64,000 nt of DNA, from assembly GCF_002812725.1 (NCBI RefSeq), contig NZ_NMUN01000008.1, positions 246,891 to 310,890 on the forward strand, in the 5' to 3' direction. The stretch comes from Microbacterium sp. BR1. Lineage in GTDB: Bacteria > Actinomycetota > Actinomycetes > Actinomycetales > Microbacteriaceae. How positions within the stretch are numbered: position 1 is the first letter of the stretch; each line of letters starts with the position of its first letter. The position numbers and the translations under genes are program-made. Shown here in pieces: positions 16,726-26,300 of this stretch. The notes beneath the pieces were generated by a model. It was given only the letters and a program-made list of their open reading frames with translations. It was not told the origin of the DNA and ran no database searches.

Positions 16726-16964
16726 CGTGTTCCATCCTTGCTTGAAGAACGGAACGAAAGTCAGGCCGATTCAGTCCGGGACTTCCGACCAGCTGGTTCA
16801 ACTCATCCAATACTTCGCACCAGGCGGGCCGAGCGGGCTTCACGCTAGCTTCACCCCCGCATAGTCCAGGCTGATTTTGTGTCCAGTTTCCAGCATGGAC
16901 CATGGTGGACAACCCCCGGGACACGATCGTCGTCAAGACCACGCGACGACCCACGGGAGCAATC

Positions 16965-17150
16965 ATGACGATTGAATCGGCACTCCACCTCTTGTCCATG
17001 CCTGTTGTAGTGCACGTGGTTGCCGGAGCCATAGTGGTGCTCCGACTGGCCACTGCCGCGATCAACTTCGCTATCGCCGTTCGCCGTGGGTATCTTTCCC
17101 TTCGGTATCCGAACGGGAGAGCGCCCTCTCGGGGAAACGACGGAGATTGA
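16965..17150 (+). CDS. Small single-pass membrane protein
   Basis: 61 aa from an ATG preceded by GGGAG at 5 bases. A long hydrophobic segment (MPVVVHVVAGAIVVLRLATA and onward, residues about 11-38) is followed by a basic tail. No family is recognised. Small membrane proteins in defence islands are sometimes toxins, but nothing here shows that. Confidence 0.45.
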   Translation: MTIESALHLLSMPVVVHVVAGAIVVLRLATAAINFAIAVRRGYLSLRYPNGRAPSRGNDGD

Positions 17151-17633
17151 AACGTTGAGCAGGTCAACGGACGCGCACGCTGACGCATCCCCCGTTACCC
17201 CCCGGTAGTGTCCAGTGAAGGCGGCCCATTTGACGGCAGTCTTATCGGCAATACCCCTCAACTCAGCGAGAACCGGCGCGAGGACTTCGCCAGCGAGGGA
17301 TGGCGGGAATGGCTTAGGCGGACGCCGACCGCGACGACGTGTCCGCTGAAGCTCTCTCGGACGAGATGACGGCGGGGTACCGTCCGGGGAGGAGCCATGC
17401 ATGCTCCCGGCTCACGATCGAGGGCGTGCCTGGCTTGTCGAGGCGGCGGCGGATCAGCGAGAACCCGCCTCAGCGCACCCACACCGCTGTGCCCGGCTTA
17501 GGGGATCTTCTAACAGTGCAGGGTGTGTACACGTGTGGAGCGAATAGCAGCCGTCTCACACGAACGCCAGGAGCGCGCGCGTCGCTAGGGAATGTGCATT
17601 CTGCAGGCTCAGCGAAGTTCGTAGACTCTCCTC
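17151..17633. other. Intergenic region with repeat site 2
   Basis: No convincing gene. The minus strand is open across 16851-17402 and includes a protein-like stretch (PPSLAGEVLAPVLAELRGIA), but there is no good start and no recognised family. The second 33-base dispersed repeat lies at 17516-17548, followed about 85 bases later by the next gene. Confidence 0.5.
17516..17548 (+). repeat. Dispersed 33-base repeat, site 2
   Basis: GTGCAGGGTG...GGAGCGAATAGC, same length and strand as sites 1 and 3. In frame it reads V-Q-G-V-Y-T-C-G-A-N-S. It ends 85 bases before the ATG at 17634. Confidence 0.75.
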
Positions 17634-18338
17634 ATGCCTAGTAGCTGCAACGAGCAGGCCTGCGGGTCGAGTAGCCCAGGGCTCAAGGCAAACGTGGCCA
17701 ACTTCTTGGAACGGGCTGCGCGGATCGCCAACAACCCGCTCGCCGGACAAGATGCTCAGTTCAGTGTGCAGATGCGACTCGACCTGAGAACGCGTGAGGT
17801 GAGTGCGACTGGCTTCGATTCACAGGTCCTCCCCGAGGACGACTGGCTAACGATGGCTGTGCGGATGAGACCGATCATTTTCCTTGAAAACGATCCGGTG
17901 AGCGTTAAGAATCTGACTACCCAGATCGAACGCGAGCACGTTCTGCTGCGGGGGCAGTTGAGGTCGGCTCGAAGCGGTCTCGCGGCCTGGAAACGGCATG
18001 CGTTCGTGTATGCGGGGAACCTCGGCGGAACCCCACCGTCGATGGCATCTGGCGATGTTCGTCGTCAGATGGTCAAGATCGGACCACCGGGCGCTTCGCC
18101 GTCCGGAGTGCCGGTCGAAGGTCTTGCGACGGACTACGACTACGCGAACACCTACCTCAACGCGATGGTGTGGCATTCGGACACCGATAAGTCCATCGAG
18201 TACCAAGATGCCGCTGAGTACATGAAGCAGCACTACCGGAAGTGTGCGGAGATCCGTGTCCTCAGCGCAGCCAAGGACATCATTCCCCCGCTGCGGCGAT
18301 GGATTCTGGATGCTCGATCCGACGGTCATGACTTCTGA
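17634..18338 (+). CDS. Hypothetical protein
   Basis: 234 aa, no family recognised. It starts MPSS, like the HEPN protein at 28765, and both are preceded by a 33-base repeat and a leaderless-type promoter (TAGACT ending 6 bases before the ATG). The middle is alpha/beta (LRGQLRSARSGLAAWKRHAF, NTYLNAMVWHSD). The N-terminal CNEQACGSS is rich in Cys and Ser without a clear metal motif. It stands next to a SIR2-like gene on the other strand. Confidence 0.6.
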   Translation: MPSSCNEQACGSSSPGLKANVANFLERAARIANNPLAGQDAQFSVQMRLDLRTREVSATGFDSQVLPEDDWLTMAVRMRPIIFLENDPVSVKNLTTQIEREHVLLRGQLRSARSGLAAWKRHAFVYAGNLGGTPPSMASGDVRRQMVKIGPPGASPSGVPVEGLATDYDYANTYLNAMVWHSDTDKSIEYQDAAEYMKQHYRKCAEIRVLSAAKDIIPPLRRWILDARSDGHDF

Positions 18339-19306
18339 ACGGCGTGCGGGCCGCGGTGACCACCAGCTGCGGTGCGAACACACGCCGTGACGACGGGCGA
18401 CCGGTGCAGCTGAGTTGCCGCTCAAGTCTGCAAGCGGGGGAACCCGCCCGCGACGTCGTCATGCGGCTGGCCACGATTTCAGGCTGCGGCTGTTGCTCTC
18501 TGTGGCGACGGCGTTCAGCGCGGGCTGAGCTCCTGCGCGTCGAGGATTGGCGGTGTGAGGAGGTACAGCTCGCAGACAACGCCCTTGACGTGCTACTTGA
18601 TGAAGCTCTGCCAGTCATCGCTGGCTTCGACGCCACTGGCGCCATCTCGATTGATGGTCAGCCATTTCTTGGATGTACCGTCCTCGGCACCCCAGCCGAG
18701 TGCTCGCTCCACGTCTCGGCGGCGCGGCTCATCACCGAAGGTGACGACAAGGACCCGCGGCTTCGGGTCACGGTCGATGAACTCGGCTCTTAGCGCGGCG
18801 TTGACTGGATCGTCTTTGAAGGAGTAGCCGATGATGAGCCAGTGATCTGCCTCGGCCAATCCATCGGCGAACATCGTGTACGCAAGGTCGAAGGGGAACT
18901 GAGCGACGTGCTCGGCCTTGTCTTTCCGATTCGCGAGAACGACTACTGGCCTGACGTTGGTTGTCCTCTCTCGGACCGCGCGCCATTGATCACCGTCGTC
19001 CAGCATTTCCTTGGGTAGCTTGGCGTGTATCTTCCCATCCCGCGTCGCCCAGAACGTGAGTGATCCGTGGATGTGCAGCAGCTGCACTCGTTTGCTTCTT
19101 GGGAAGTCATCGCTACTTGATCTGAGCGCCTGCACGGTGCGCTCAACCTGGTCGTCGACGACGACTTTCACGTGACGGTAGCCGTGGCCCATATCGGCGA
19201 GCTCCGGCTGACACACTGTAAGGAGCGATGCAAGCAGGAGGGTGTCGTAGTTGAGATTTGCGATGACGACCTTGCCATCGAACGCTCCGGTTATCGCCGT
19301 CACTAG

Positions 19307-21030
19307 GTGCGTGGGTCAGATCCTTCCGTTAACGCGCCGGGGTGAATCCGGTGGATAGCGCGGGGTGCTGGGAGAATCGATTCATGACGGTGACTGCCAG
19401 CCTGGAGGGTCTGTTCGAGGTCGAGCCGGGTGAGGCGCGGGCGCCGGGATCGGCTGCACCGGCGGGTGCGGGCAAGACGTTCCGTGGGTATGACCAGGGG
19501 CAGTGTTTCCTGCTCCCGCCGAGTCTGGATGACTGGCTGGACGAGGATGATGAGGCCCGGTTCATCTCCGAGGTCGTCGAAGAGCTCTTGGATCTGACGC
19601 CGGTCTACGCGTCGTACGCGTCCGCCTCGGGTGCGCCTCCGTATGACCCGCGGATGATGTTGAAGCTGCTGCTGTTCGCGTACGCGACGGGCGTGACCTC
19701 GTCTCGTGAGTTGGAGCGGCGCTGCAAGCGCGATATCGCCTTCCGGTGGCTGTCGGGCAACCAGGCGCCCGACTACCGGTCGCTGGCCCGGTTTCGTCGG
19801 CGTCACCTGGATGCCCTGCCGGGGTTGTTCCTGCAGGTGCTGCGGGTCTGCGCGGAGGCGGGGCTGGTGCGGTTGGGGCGGGTCGCGCTGGATGGCACGA
19901 AGCTGGCTGCGAACGCGTCGCGGCATAAGGCGATGAGCTATGACCGGATCGTGCCGAAGATCGATCAGCTCCAAGCCGAGGTCGCTGCGCTGCTCGCCGA
20001 GGCGGAGGCGGTCGATGAGGCCGAGGATCAGCAGTTCGGCCAGGACCGGCGCGGGGACGAGGTCGCCCCGGAGCTGGCCCGCCGTGAGGGGCGCCTGGCA
20101 AAACTACGTGCCGCGAAGGACGCGATCGAGGCCGACGCCGCCGAGAAGGCGGCAGCCGTGGCGCGGAAGAAGGCCGACGCCGCCGGTCAGCCCCCTGAGC
20201 AGGCCGACGCGGCCGTCGCGACTGCGGTGGACACGGCGGCGCCGAAGCCGAAAGCGCAACGCAATTTCACCGATCCTGAGGCGCGGATGATGAAGACGGT
20301 CCGCGGCTTCGATTACGCGTTCAACGCGCAGGCCGTTGTCGATGAGGGCCACCAGATCGTGTTGAGCGCCGAGGTCACCCAGCAGGCCACCGATATCCAG
20401 CAGTTCGTCCCGATGGCCGAGCAGACCCTACGGAACCTCGACGCGGCAGGAATCGAGCGTTCCCCAGAGGTCGTCCTCGCTGACGCGGGCTACTGCTCGG
20501 AAGCCAACCTCGAAGCCGCCGACGATCTGGACGCACAGGTGTTGATCGCGACGGGACGGCAACGTCACGGCGAGAGCTTCCCTACCGCCGGCGCCCCGGA
20601 CCCGGCCCCAGAGGACGCGAGCCGGCGGGAGCGGATGGCGCACGCGCTGCGCACCGAGCAGGGCCGCACCGACTACGCGCGCCGCAAAGCCATCGTTGAA
20701 CCCGCGTTCGGGCAGATGAAGACCCGGCAAAACGCCGGACAGCTCCGGCTACGCGGACTCGCCGGCGCCCAAGGCGAATGGCTACTCCACACGATCTGCC
20801 ACAACCTCCGCAAGCTCCGCGTCGCTACAGCCGCCGGGCTGGCGCCCGCATAGGCCTCCCCAGGGGTCCCTGGGCGTCACAGCACGCACCGACAGTCGCC
20901 ACGAGCCCCTCGCCGTGCGATCCCGCACGCTCTCACACCGCAACGGCCCGCCCGTTCCCGTTCGCGACCGTCAGCGCGCGATGCCAGAGTCAACGCCGCG
21001 CGCCACGCCACCCGATTCTGACCCGCGCAC
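19307..21030 (+). mobile_element. IS1182-type insertion sequence
   Basis: 1,724 bp. The ends are inverted repeats GTGCGTGGGTCAGA (left) and the complement of TCTGACCCGCGCAC (right), each bordered by CTAG (19303-19306 and 21031-21034). Treating CTAG as the target duplication restores the SIR2-like frame exactly. Confidence 0.9.
19384..20853 (+). CDS. IS1182-family transposase
   Basis: 489 aa (IS4/IS5-superfamily fold). The N-terminal domain has YDPRMMLKLLLFAYATGV and the second block RELERRCKRDIAFRWLSGN. DDE residues are in GRVALDGTKLAANAS, VVLADAGYCSEANLE and KAIVEPAFGQMKTRQ. An Ala/Glu-rich helical insertion lies near residues 195-290. The ATG at 19384 gives the usual family N-terminus. The element appears intact. 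Confidence 0.93.
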   Translation: MTVTASLEGLFEVEPGEARAPGSAAPAGAGKTFRGYDQGQCFLLPPSLDDWLDEDDEARFISEVVEELLDLTPVYASYASASGAPPYDPRMMLKLLLFAYATGVTSSRELERRCKRDIAFRWLSGNQAPDYRSLARFRRRHLDALPGLFLQVLRVCAEAGLVRLGRVALDGTKLAANASRHKAMSYDRIVPKIDQLQAEVAALLAEAEAVDEAEDQQFGQDRRGDEVAPELARREGRLAKLRAAKDAIEADAAEKAAAVARKKADAAGQPPEQADAAVATAVDTAAPKPKAQRNFTDPEARMMKTVRGFDYAFNAQAVVDEGHQIVLSAEVTQQATDIQQFVPMAEQTLRNLDAAGIERSPEVVLADAGYCSEANLEAADDLDAQVLIATGRQRHGESFPTAGAPDPAPEDASRRERMAHALRTEQGRTDYARRKAIVEPAFGQMKTRQNAGQLRLRGLAGAQGEWLLHTICHNLRKLRVATAAGLAPA

Positions 21031-21728
21031 CTAGGTCGTACAAACTCTGCGCCTCGTCGACGTAGGCGTGCGAACGTTCCGCTATGACCTCTAGGACGTG
21101 GGATATCCCTGTGTCGCGTACCCGTTCCGCGAACCTCGAGACTCGCTGTATGGCCTTTCGGAGCTTCTCGTCGGCGGGCTGGGTTAACTCAGCGAGAGTG
21201 TCCAGCACATCCAGCGTGCGGGATTCTGCGCCGAAGGCGCCCACAAGCACCTCGAAGTCCGCGGCACTGGTGGCGCCGTCTGGGAGAGCGCGCTCCGCGA
21301 GCTCTTTCATTGCGATCACGACGTCACCGCCGTCCGCCTCCTCGATGCGGCGGAGAACCTCTTCTGTGATGCTCTGCAGGTTCAACTCGGGGTTGAAAGC
21401 GATCGACAGTCCGTTCCCTGCGAGAACCGCGACACTGCGGCCATCCGTCACTACGACCCCCTCCAGATATGTGCGCGGATCGGGTTTGCTTCCCTCCCGC
21501 TGACACACAGTATCCGACCGCTTTTCGACGGTGCTCCGTCGCCAGTCGAGTGGACGAGTAGACGGGGGCTCTGAGCCCGGTCGCGTCCCGGAACCCATTG
21601 AGTCCCGCGCTCCCGACGCCCGCTCCACTGGCGCAGGGTCGATATTCACCTTGGGATGAATGCTCGTCCTGAGTTGCGTTGGGCGCTACAGCCGCACCGG
21701 TCATGGGAGGCAGGGGCGGCCCACGTTG

Positions 21729-21869
21729 TCAGCGGCTGTGCGGGGCGCCCTTCTCCGTGTAGTACCGGAGAAGCGGAGACGTCATGTCGCGGACACCGTC
21801 ACCGATGACGATCGAACGCAGCAAGTACCCGTACCCGAACCCCGCCGACATCAGCCGCATCGACAACAC
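21729..21869 (-). pseudogene. MobF/TrwC-type relaxase, N-terminal remnant
   Basis: 46 codons from a GTG at 21869: MRLMSAGFGYGYLLRSI, then GDGVRDMTSPLLRYYTEKG, APHSR and stop. This is the characteristic start of actinobacterial TrwC-type conjugative relaxases (consensus MSAGDGY.YLL..VA.GDG.R.L..PLTRYY...GTPPGR). The catalytic tyrosine and histidine region follows this segment in intact proteins and is absent here. It indicates that a mobilisable element once occupied this locus. Confidence 0.75.
21750..21773. terminator. Hairpin near the relaxase remnant
   Basis: CTTCTCCG (21750-21757) and CGGAGAAG (21766-21773) form a perfect 8-bp stem with an 8-base loop. Part of it lies within the relaxase remnant, so a coding origin is also possible. 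Confidence 0.4.
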
Positions 21870-22005
21870 ATCGGAGGGGTGCGCGGGCCGCCCCTTGTCG
21901 TCAGATGACGCGTCTGGGGTGCTCTGGCCCGTCACCACGGGGCTGTGGGAACATGGAATCAGCCGCCGCCACACCGGGCGCGGTTTCGGGCGACGGAGGT
22001 GCAGT

Positions 22006-22275
22006 GTGACCGAGACAGTCACGTTGGGCGCTGACTTCGAGCGCGGCATCCGCTTCGAGGGGCTGCGTGAGTCGATCACTGGTGAGATCGCCCGCCGCAA
22101 TGCCGCCGCCCACACAGCCGGACTCGACACCCCCGAGGGACGACGGCAGACCGACGCGATCGCCGCGCTCGTCCAGGTACGCAAACGCCTCCGTTCCGAC
22201 GACGACGAGCAACTGCTGATCGCCGAACTGCTGCTGCAGGTGCAGGACAGCGACCGCGCCCACGCCCGCGCGTGA
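22006..22275 (+). CDS. Antitoxin of a zeta-type toxin pair
   Basis: 89 aa, acidic and helical (FERGIRFEGLRESITGEIAR, then DDEQLLIAELLLQVQD). The GTG at 22006 has GGAGG six bases upstream. It overlaps the zeta toxin start, the standard antitoxin-first order. No DNA-binding motif is visible. Its role is inferred from position and size. Confidence 0.75.
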   Translation: MTETVTLGADFERGIRFEGLRESITGEIARRNAAAHTAGLDTPEGRRQTDAIAALVQVRKRLRSDDDEQLLIAELLLQVQDSDRAHARA

Positions 22276-23135
22276 TGACCGATCCGACCCGGTTCCAGCT
22301 CACCGACGCCGACAACGAACACATCTTCCGCACACGACTGCTTCCGCTTGAGTTCCCCGGTCTGCACGCCGCTTCAGGCCCGAGCGCGCACTTCTTCGGC
22401 GCGCAACCGGGGGCCGGCAAGTCCGTGGCCCAGGCCGCCGTCATCACCGAGCTGGCGCACCGCGACAGCTGGGATGCCGTCGCCGCGATCATCGGGGACG
22501 ACTACAGGCCCTACCATCCCGACTATGCGCGGCTCCTGGCCGAGAGCGACGAGACCGCTGCGTTCTACACCGACCGCGACACCGCCCGGTGGGTCGAGCG
22601 AGCCATCGAGCATACGCTCACAGTGCGCCCGCATGTCATCGTCGAAGGAACGCTACGCCGGGCCTCCGTCACCATCGACACCGCCCGCCGCTACCACGAC
22701 GCCGGATTCGACACGCACCTGCACGTCCTCGCCATCCACGAGGTCGTCTCCCGTCTCCGAATCTTCGGACGCTACCTCGACCAGCTCGATCGCGACGGCC
22801 ACGGCCGCTACACCCTCCCCGCGGCACACCGGGTCGCTTACGACGCTCTCCCCGGCTCGGTCGCTGACATCCTCTCCGCCGACGTATTCGACACGGTGAC
22901 CGTCCACAACCTGCACGGCACCGTCATGCACACCGCCGGCCCTGGCCGCGACGACGCACAGGCGATCCTCGCAGCGATCGACCGTGAGCGGGCCTCCGAC
23001 CATCTCGACACGAGCGGCTTGCTCGCCATCGCAGACGCCTACCTCGACCGCGCACGAGCAGCCGGTCCCGCCATCACCCCCGACCTCATCGCACTCTGCC
23101 AGGACATCGCAACCACCGCGTACACGCCCTCGTGA
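22275..23135 (+). CDS. Zeta toxin family protein
   Basis: 286 aa P-loop kinase of the zeta/PezT family, which phosphorylates UDP-N-acetylglucosamine and so blocks cell-wall synthesis. Walker A is GAQPGAGKS (residues about 42-50). The substrate-binding block GDDYRPYHPDYARLL and the VIVEGTLRR strand follow, with RYLDQLDRDGHGRY later. The ATG overlaps the antitoxin stop (TGATG); a GTG one codon upstream is possible. It functions as an addiction module or phage-defence switch. Confidence 0.88.
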   Translation: MTDPTRFQLTDADNEHIFRTRLLPLEFPGLHAASGPSAHFFGAQPGAGKSVAQAAVITELAHRDSWDAVAAIIGDDYRPYHPDYARLLAESDETAAFYTDRDTARWVERAIEHTLTVRPHVIVEGTLRRASVTIDTARRYHDAGFDTHLHVLAIHEVVSRLRIFGRYLDQLDRDGHGRYTLPAAHRVAYDALPGSVADILSADVFDTVTVHNLHGTVMHTAGPGRDDAQAILAAIDRERASDHLDTSGLLAIADAYLDRARAAGPAITPDLIALCQDIATTAYTPS

Positions 23136-23341
23136 AGAACCAGGAATCTCCGACTACTCGTTACATGCAGAGGTCGTGAAGAGTGCGAGCAAAGAGTAAG
23201 GGTGTATGCACGAGAGATCTACCCGCAATTGTGAGTCCGCGCTTCGCCACGCCGGCGACTTGGCTGCGCGATTCCGGGCATCATAGATATCTCTTGGCAG
23301 CCTCCTTCAGATGACTTCCGGCGTTCGCTCTGCGACTTCTG

Positions 23342-26300
23342 TTAGCCGACGTCCCACGTGTTCTCCTGCGCGACCTGCGTAAGCGGCGGCAGCTGGGTCC
23401 CCTTCTTCGCCGCCAGCGTGTTGATGGCGCTCTCTACGATCTGTACAGGCCACAGTTCGGGAGCCGACATCACCTCGGCCACGCGGGACGCAGTCAACGC
23501 CCCCAGCTTCACCGTCGGTGGCAATTCCTCCAGTGTGGCGCCGCGGACGATGTCTATGCCGACTGTTCGACGTGGGTGCACCGCCGCGAACAACTCGCTG
23601 GGCTCTATTCCTGCCTCCGCGACGTCTTCGAGTGCTTTCTCCAGCTGCTTGTCGATCCATCCTGTGGGTTCGGTGCTCACCACGCGTATCAGCCAGAGAA
23701 CACGCCCCGTGGCCCGAATCGTCCCGACGCGTACCGCCTCGTCCAAGGGAAGCCGTCGTCCCCGTGAGATGCCATGACCGGCGACGAGGGCGTCGCACAC
23801 CGTCGAGTACTGCGCCGGAGACATGGCTCCGACGGAGAGTTCGAGATGCGCTATCGATTCGATGAGGACGTCCTGACGGGCATGCGAGAGGAGCCCCACG
23901 ACACGGAGGTCACGTTCGGTATCGGTAGCTGCGGTCCGCAGCGCGTCTTGCCACCATTGCGCGTCGTCGGAGTGGGTGCGGAACGAGTGCTCGGTACGAA
24001 GGGCACTGTTCAGGTGCGGGTTTGACGTCACTATGGCGAGGTCGGTTGCTGACGGGAGGGAAGCAACCGCGCGCCCAAGCACCCAGCCCTCGCCCCATAC
24101 TCCGGCGATGGAGACCAGCGATTCGACCCCGTCGCTTGTCTTCTTGCCGAGGAAGAGATGAGCCGCGCGCGCCGCTCCCAGGGGATCTTGTTCGTTACGA
24201 CGGGCCCGCGGTAGTCCCGCTCTGTTCTTGGTGACGATCGCGGCCGCGAACTGGCTCAGCAACGCGACCGGCGTTGCCTGCGCAGCCTCGGCAACCACAC
24301 CCCGGTTCTGTTCGCGAAGTACGAGTTGAAGGATACGGTCGTCGTCGCCGTCGTAACCGCCAGCGAGGAGCAGGTGGGCGAACGCTACCTCTTCGTCGGC
24401 AGCGACCTCGAGCGCCGCGACCAGCCGTGCAGTTTCATCCGGATCTAGCGAGCCCAGTGCTTGTAGGGTCGCCGCGACCTCCACCCACGATGAGCTGGGC
24501 CTGTATTGCTCCCACCACCACGCGACCAGGTCGTCGTCCACTGTCGCGTGGCGGTACAGGCTCGAAGCGACCGACCTGACCGGACCGTTGCCGTTCTCCA
24601 GGCGCTGACGTAGGTAGGCGACTGCTTCGGCGCGTCCGGCGCGGTCGCTGAACTGCAGCGGGATGCGGGTGCTGTCGAGCAAGCCCAGTTCCCCGAGAGT
24701 GACTCCCGATCCGTCGAGAACAAACGCTACGACCTTTTCCAACACAGTCGACGACTGCGCCTGATAGACGCGGTCCGCTAGCGTCAGAGCCGCTGTCGCG
24801 CGAACCAGTGGGTGCGGGCTGACAGCGTTATCTGCCGACCTGAAGTTGTCATGGAGGGAACGGACCTCGCCCTTCGTGAACATGCCCACGAAGAAGCGCG
24901 TCACATTTGTCCAGTAGGCGCGGGAGAGCAGCGCGGTCGCGCCGTCGTCACGGGAGTCGCCGACACCTCGGGAGGTGAGGTTCTCGAACAGGTGCCAGGC
25001 GGCGAAGTACTCGCGCAACGATTGGACTTCGAACTCGAATTTCCCTTCGCGCTCTACTAGGCACAGCACCCGCGAGGTGATGGCGGAGTAGATGGCGTCT
25101 GCGAGCTTCTGTGCGTCTGGTTGTCCTTCGAGTCGGACGCGGAGGACACGTCGCAGTTCGTCTTGACCGATGCCACCCTCGAGCGCGCCGAGCTCGGTCT
25201 GCGAGTGTAGGTACCAGCCGAGGTAGGCGTGTGTGTCGACAAGCACGTTGCGGTGCTGGGCGAGAAGCGGTTCCTTGTTCTCGGCCTGTTCCCGATCGAG
25301 GGAAGACTCGAGGTAGTTGCGAAAGAGCTCAGTGCGCTGCTCGGGCAGGAGTTGGCGTCTGTGGAGAAGGTTCAGCAGGATGGCCAGCTGCATGGGCGAG
25401 GAGGCGAGCTCCTGGATGTGAGGAAGGTGTTCGTTGTCGTGGAACGCTGTCGCGAGCCGTTCGGCAGAGTCCGGTTCGAGCGCGTTGACCTCGATCCACC
25501 TGTTGAGGTACTGCCTCCGCAGCCCTGGGGTGAGCGGTAGCACTTGGAGAACGGTGAACGTGCCCGAAGCGGTCAACGCGCTCAGCGAGCTGCCCGGGCG
25601 GGTGCTGACGAGGACGACGAGGTTCGCGGCCAACGCATTGAGCCTGTCGCGGGCTCGAGCGATCTCGGTCGTTACCTCGTCTCGATCCTGGACGTTCGGG
25701 ATTTCGTCCAGCCCGTCCAATGCGAGAAGCAGTGGCTCGGTGGCCAGCATCATCTCGAAGTCGTCGGCTGTGAACTCGTGTGTTCGGGTGTGCCGGGTGA
25801 TGTCGCCAAGAAGATACCGTTCGAGGTCGGTGCGCGCTTCGGATGCTTCTTTTCCTTCTTGGACGGCGCGTTCCCTCTGGATGCGTCTCCATTGTGCATA
25901 GCGACGCAGATCCAGGCGGAGTGGGATTCGCGCCAAACCTGTGCTGCGCACAAGGCTGACATCCTGCGCGTCGTAAGTGCTCTTGTCCAGCCGTCGCGCC
26001 CGGTAGTACTGGGCCAGGTATTGCAGAATGGTCGACTTGCCCTGCCCCGGTCCGCCGACCAAGACCGCGTTCTCCTTCCACTCCGGGTGCAGCAACATCT
26101 GCGCAGCCCCGGCGACGAGGAGGCTCCGCCGACTGTCCGCGGGCAACGGGTCGCCAGGGTGCGCGCGAGAGATCTCGCCAACCAATGCAGCAGCGCGACT
26201 GTCTGCCCGGCAACCAAGCGGGACGTCCACGAACATCGCATCCACGCGCGCTTTCAACTCGGCCTGCTGGAACTGGACGAAGTCCTCCGCCCCGTACCGG

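Larger units (their letters stand above)
15466..16773 (-). mobile_element. IS3-family insertion sequence of another type
   Basis: 1,308 bp with perfect 23-bp terminal inverted repeats that begin TGAATCGGCCTGACTTTCG. No matching target duplication is seen (GTG on one side, GTC on the other). Either one base has mutated or adjacent DNA was deleted, which fits the missing N-terminus of the neighbouring NTPase gene. Confidence 0.92.
18593..21451 (-). pseudogene. SIR2-like (SIR2_2-type) defence protein, split by an IS1182-type element
   Basis: The N-terminal part is 21031-21451 and the C-terminal part 18593-19302. Deleting the element and one CTAG copy restores a single frame of about 376 aa through the junction AQSLYDLVTAITGAF. 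The Rossmann glycine motif is VAVLAGNGLS; later SIR2-like blocks are VVIANLNYDTLL, VQLLHIHGSLTFW and DHWLIIGYSFKDDPVN. SIR2-type NADases deplete NAD+ during phage infection in several defence systems. The start at 21451 (GTG) is chosen because GGAGGGGG lies about 8 bases upstream. Apart from the insertion, no frameshift or stop is seen. Confidence 0.85.

Noticed and set aside
16851..17402. 183-aa minus-strand open frame
   Set aside because: Part looks protein-like but no start signal, family or conserved motif supports it, and the small membrane protein on the other strand has a better ribosome site.
21784..22005. N-terminal extension of the zeta antitoxin to the ATG at 21784
   Set aside because: GGAGG directly precedes the GTG at 22006, and the upstream part overlaps a relaxase remnant on the other strand.
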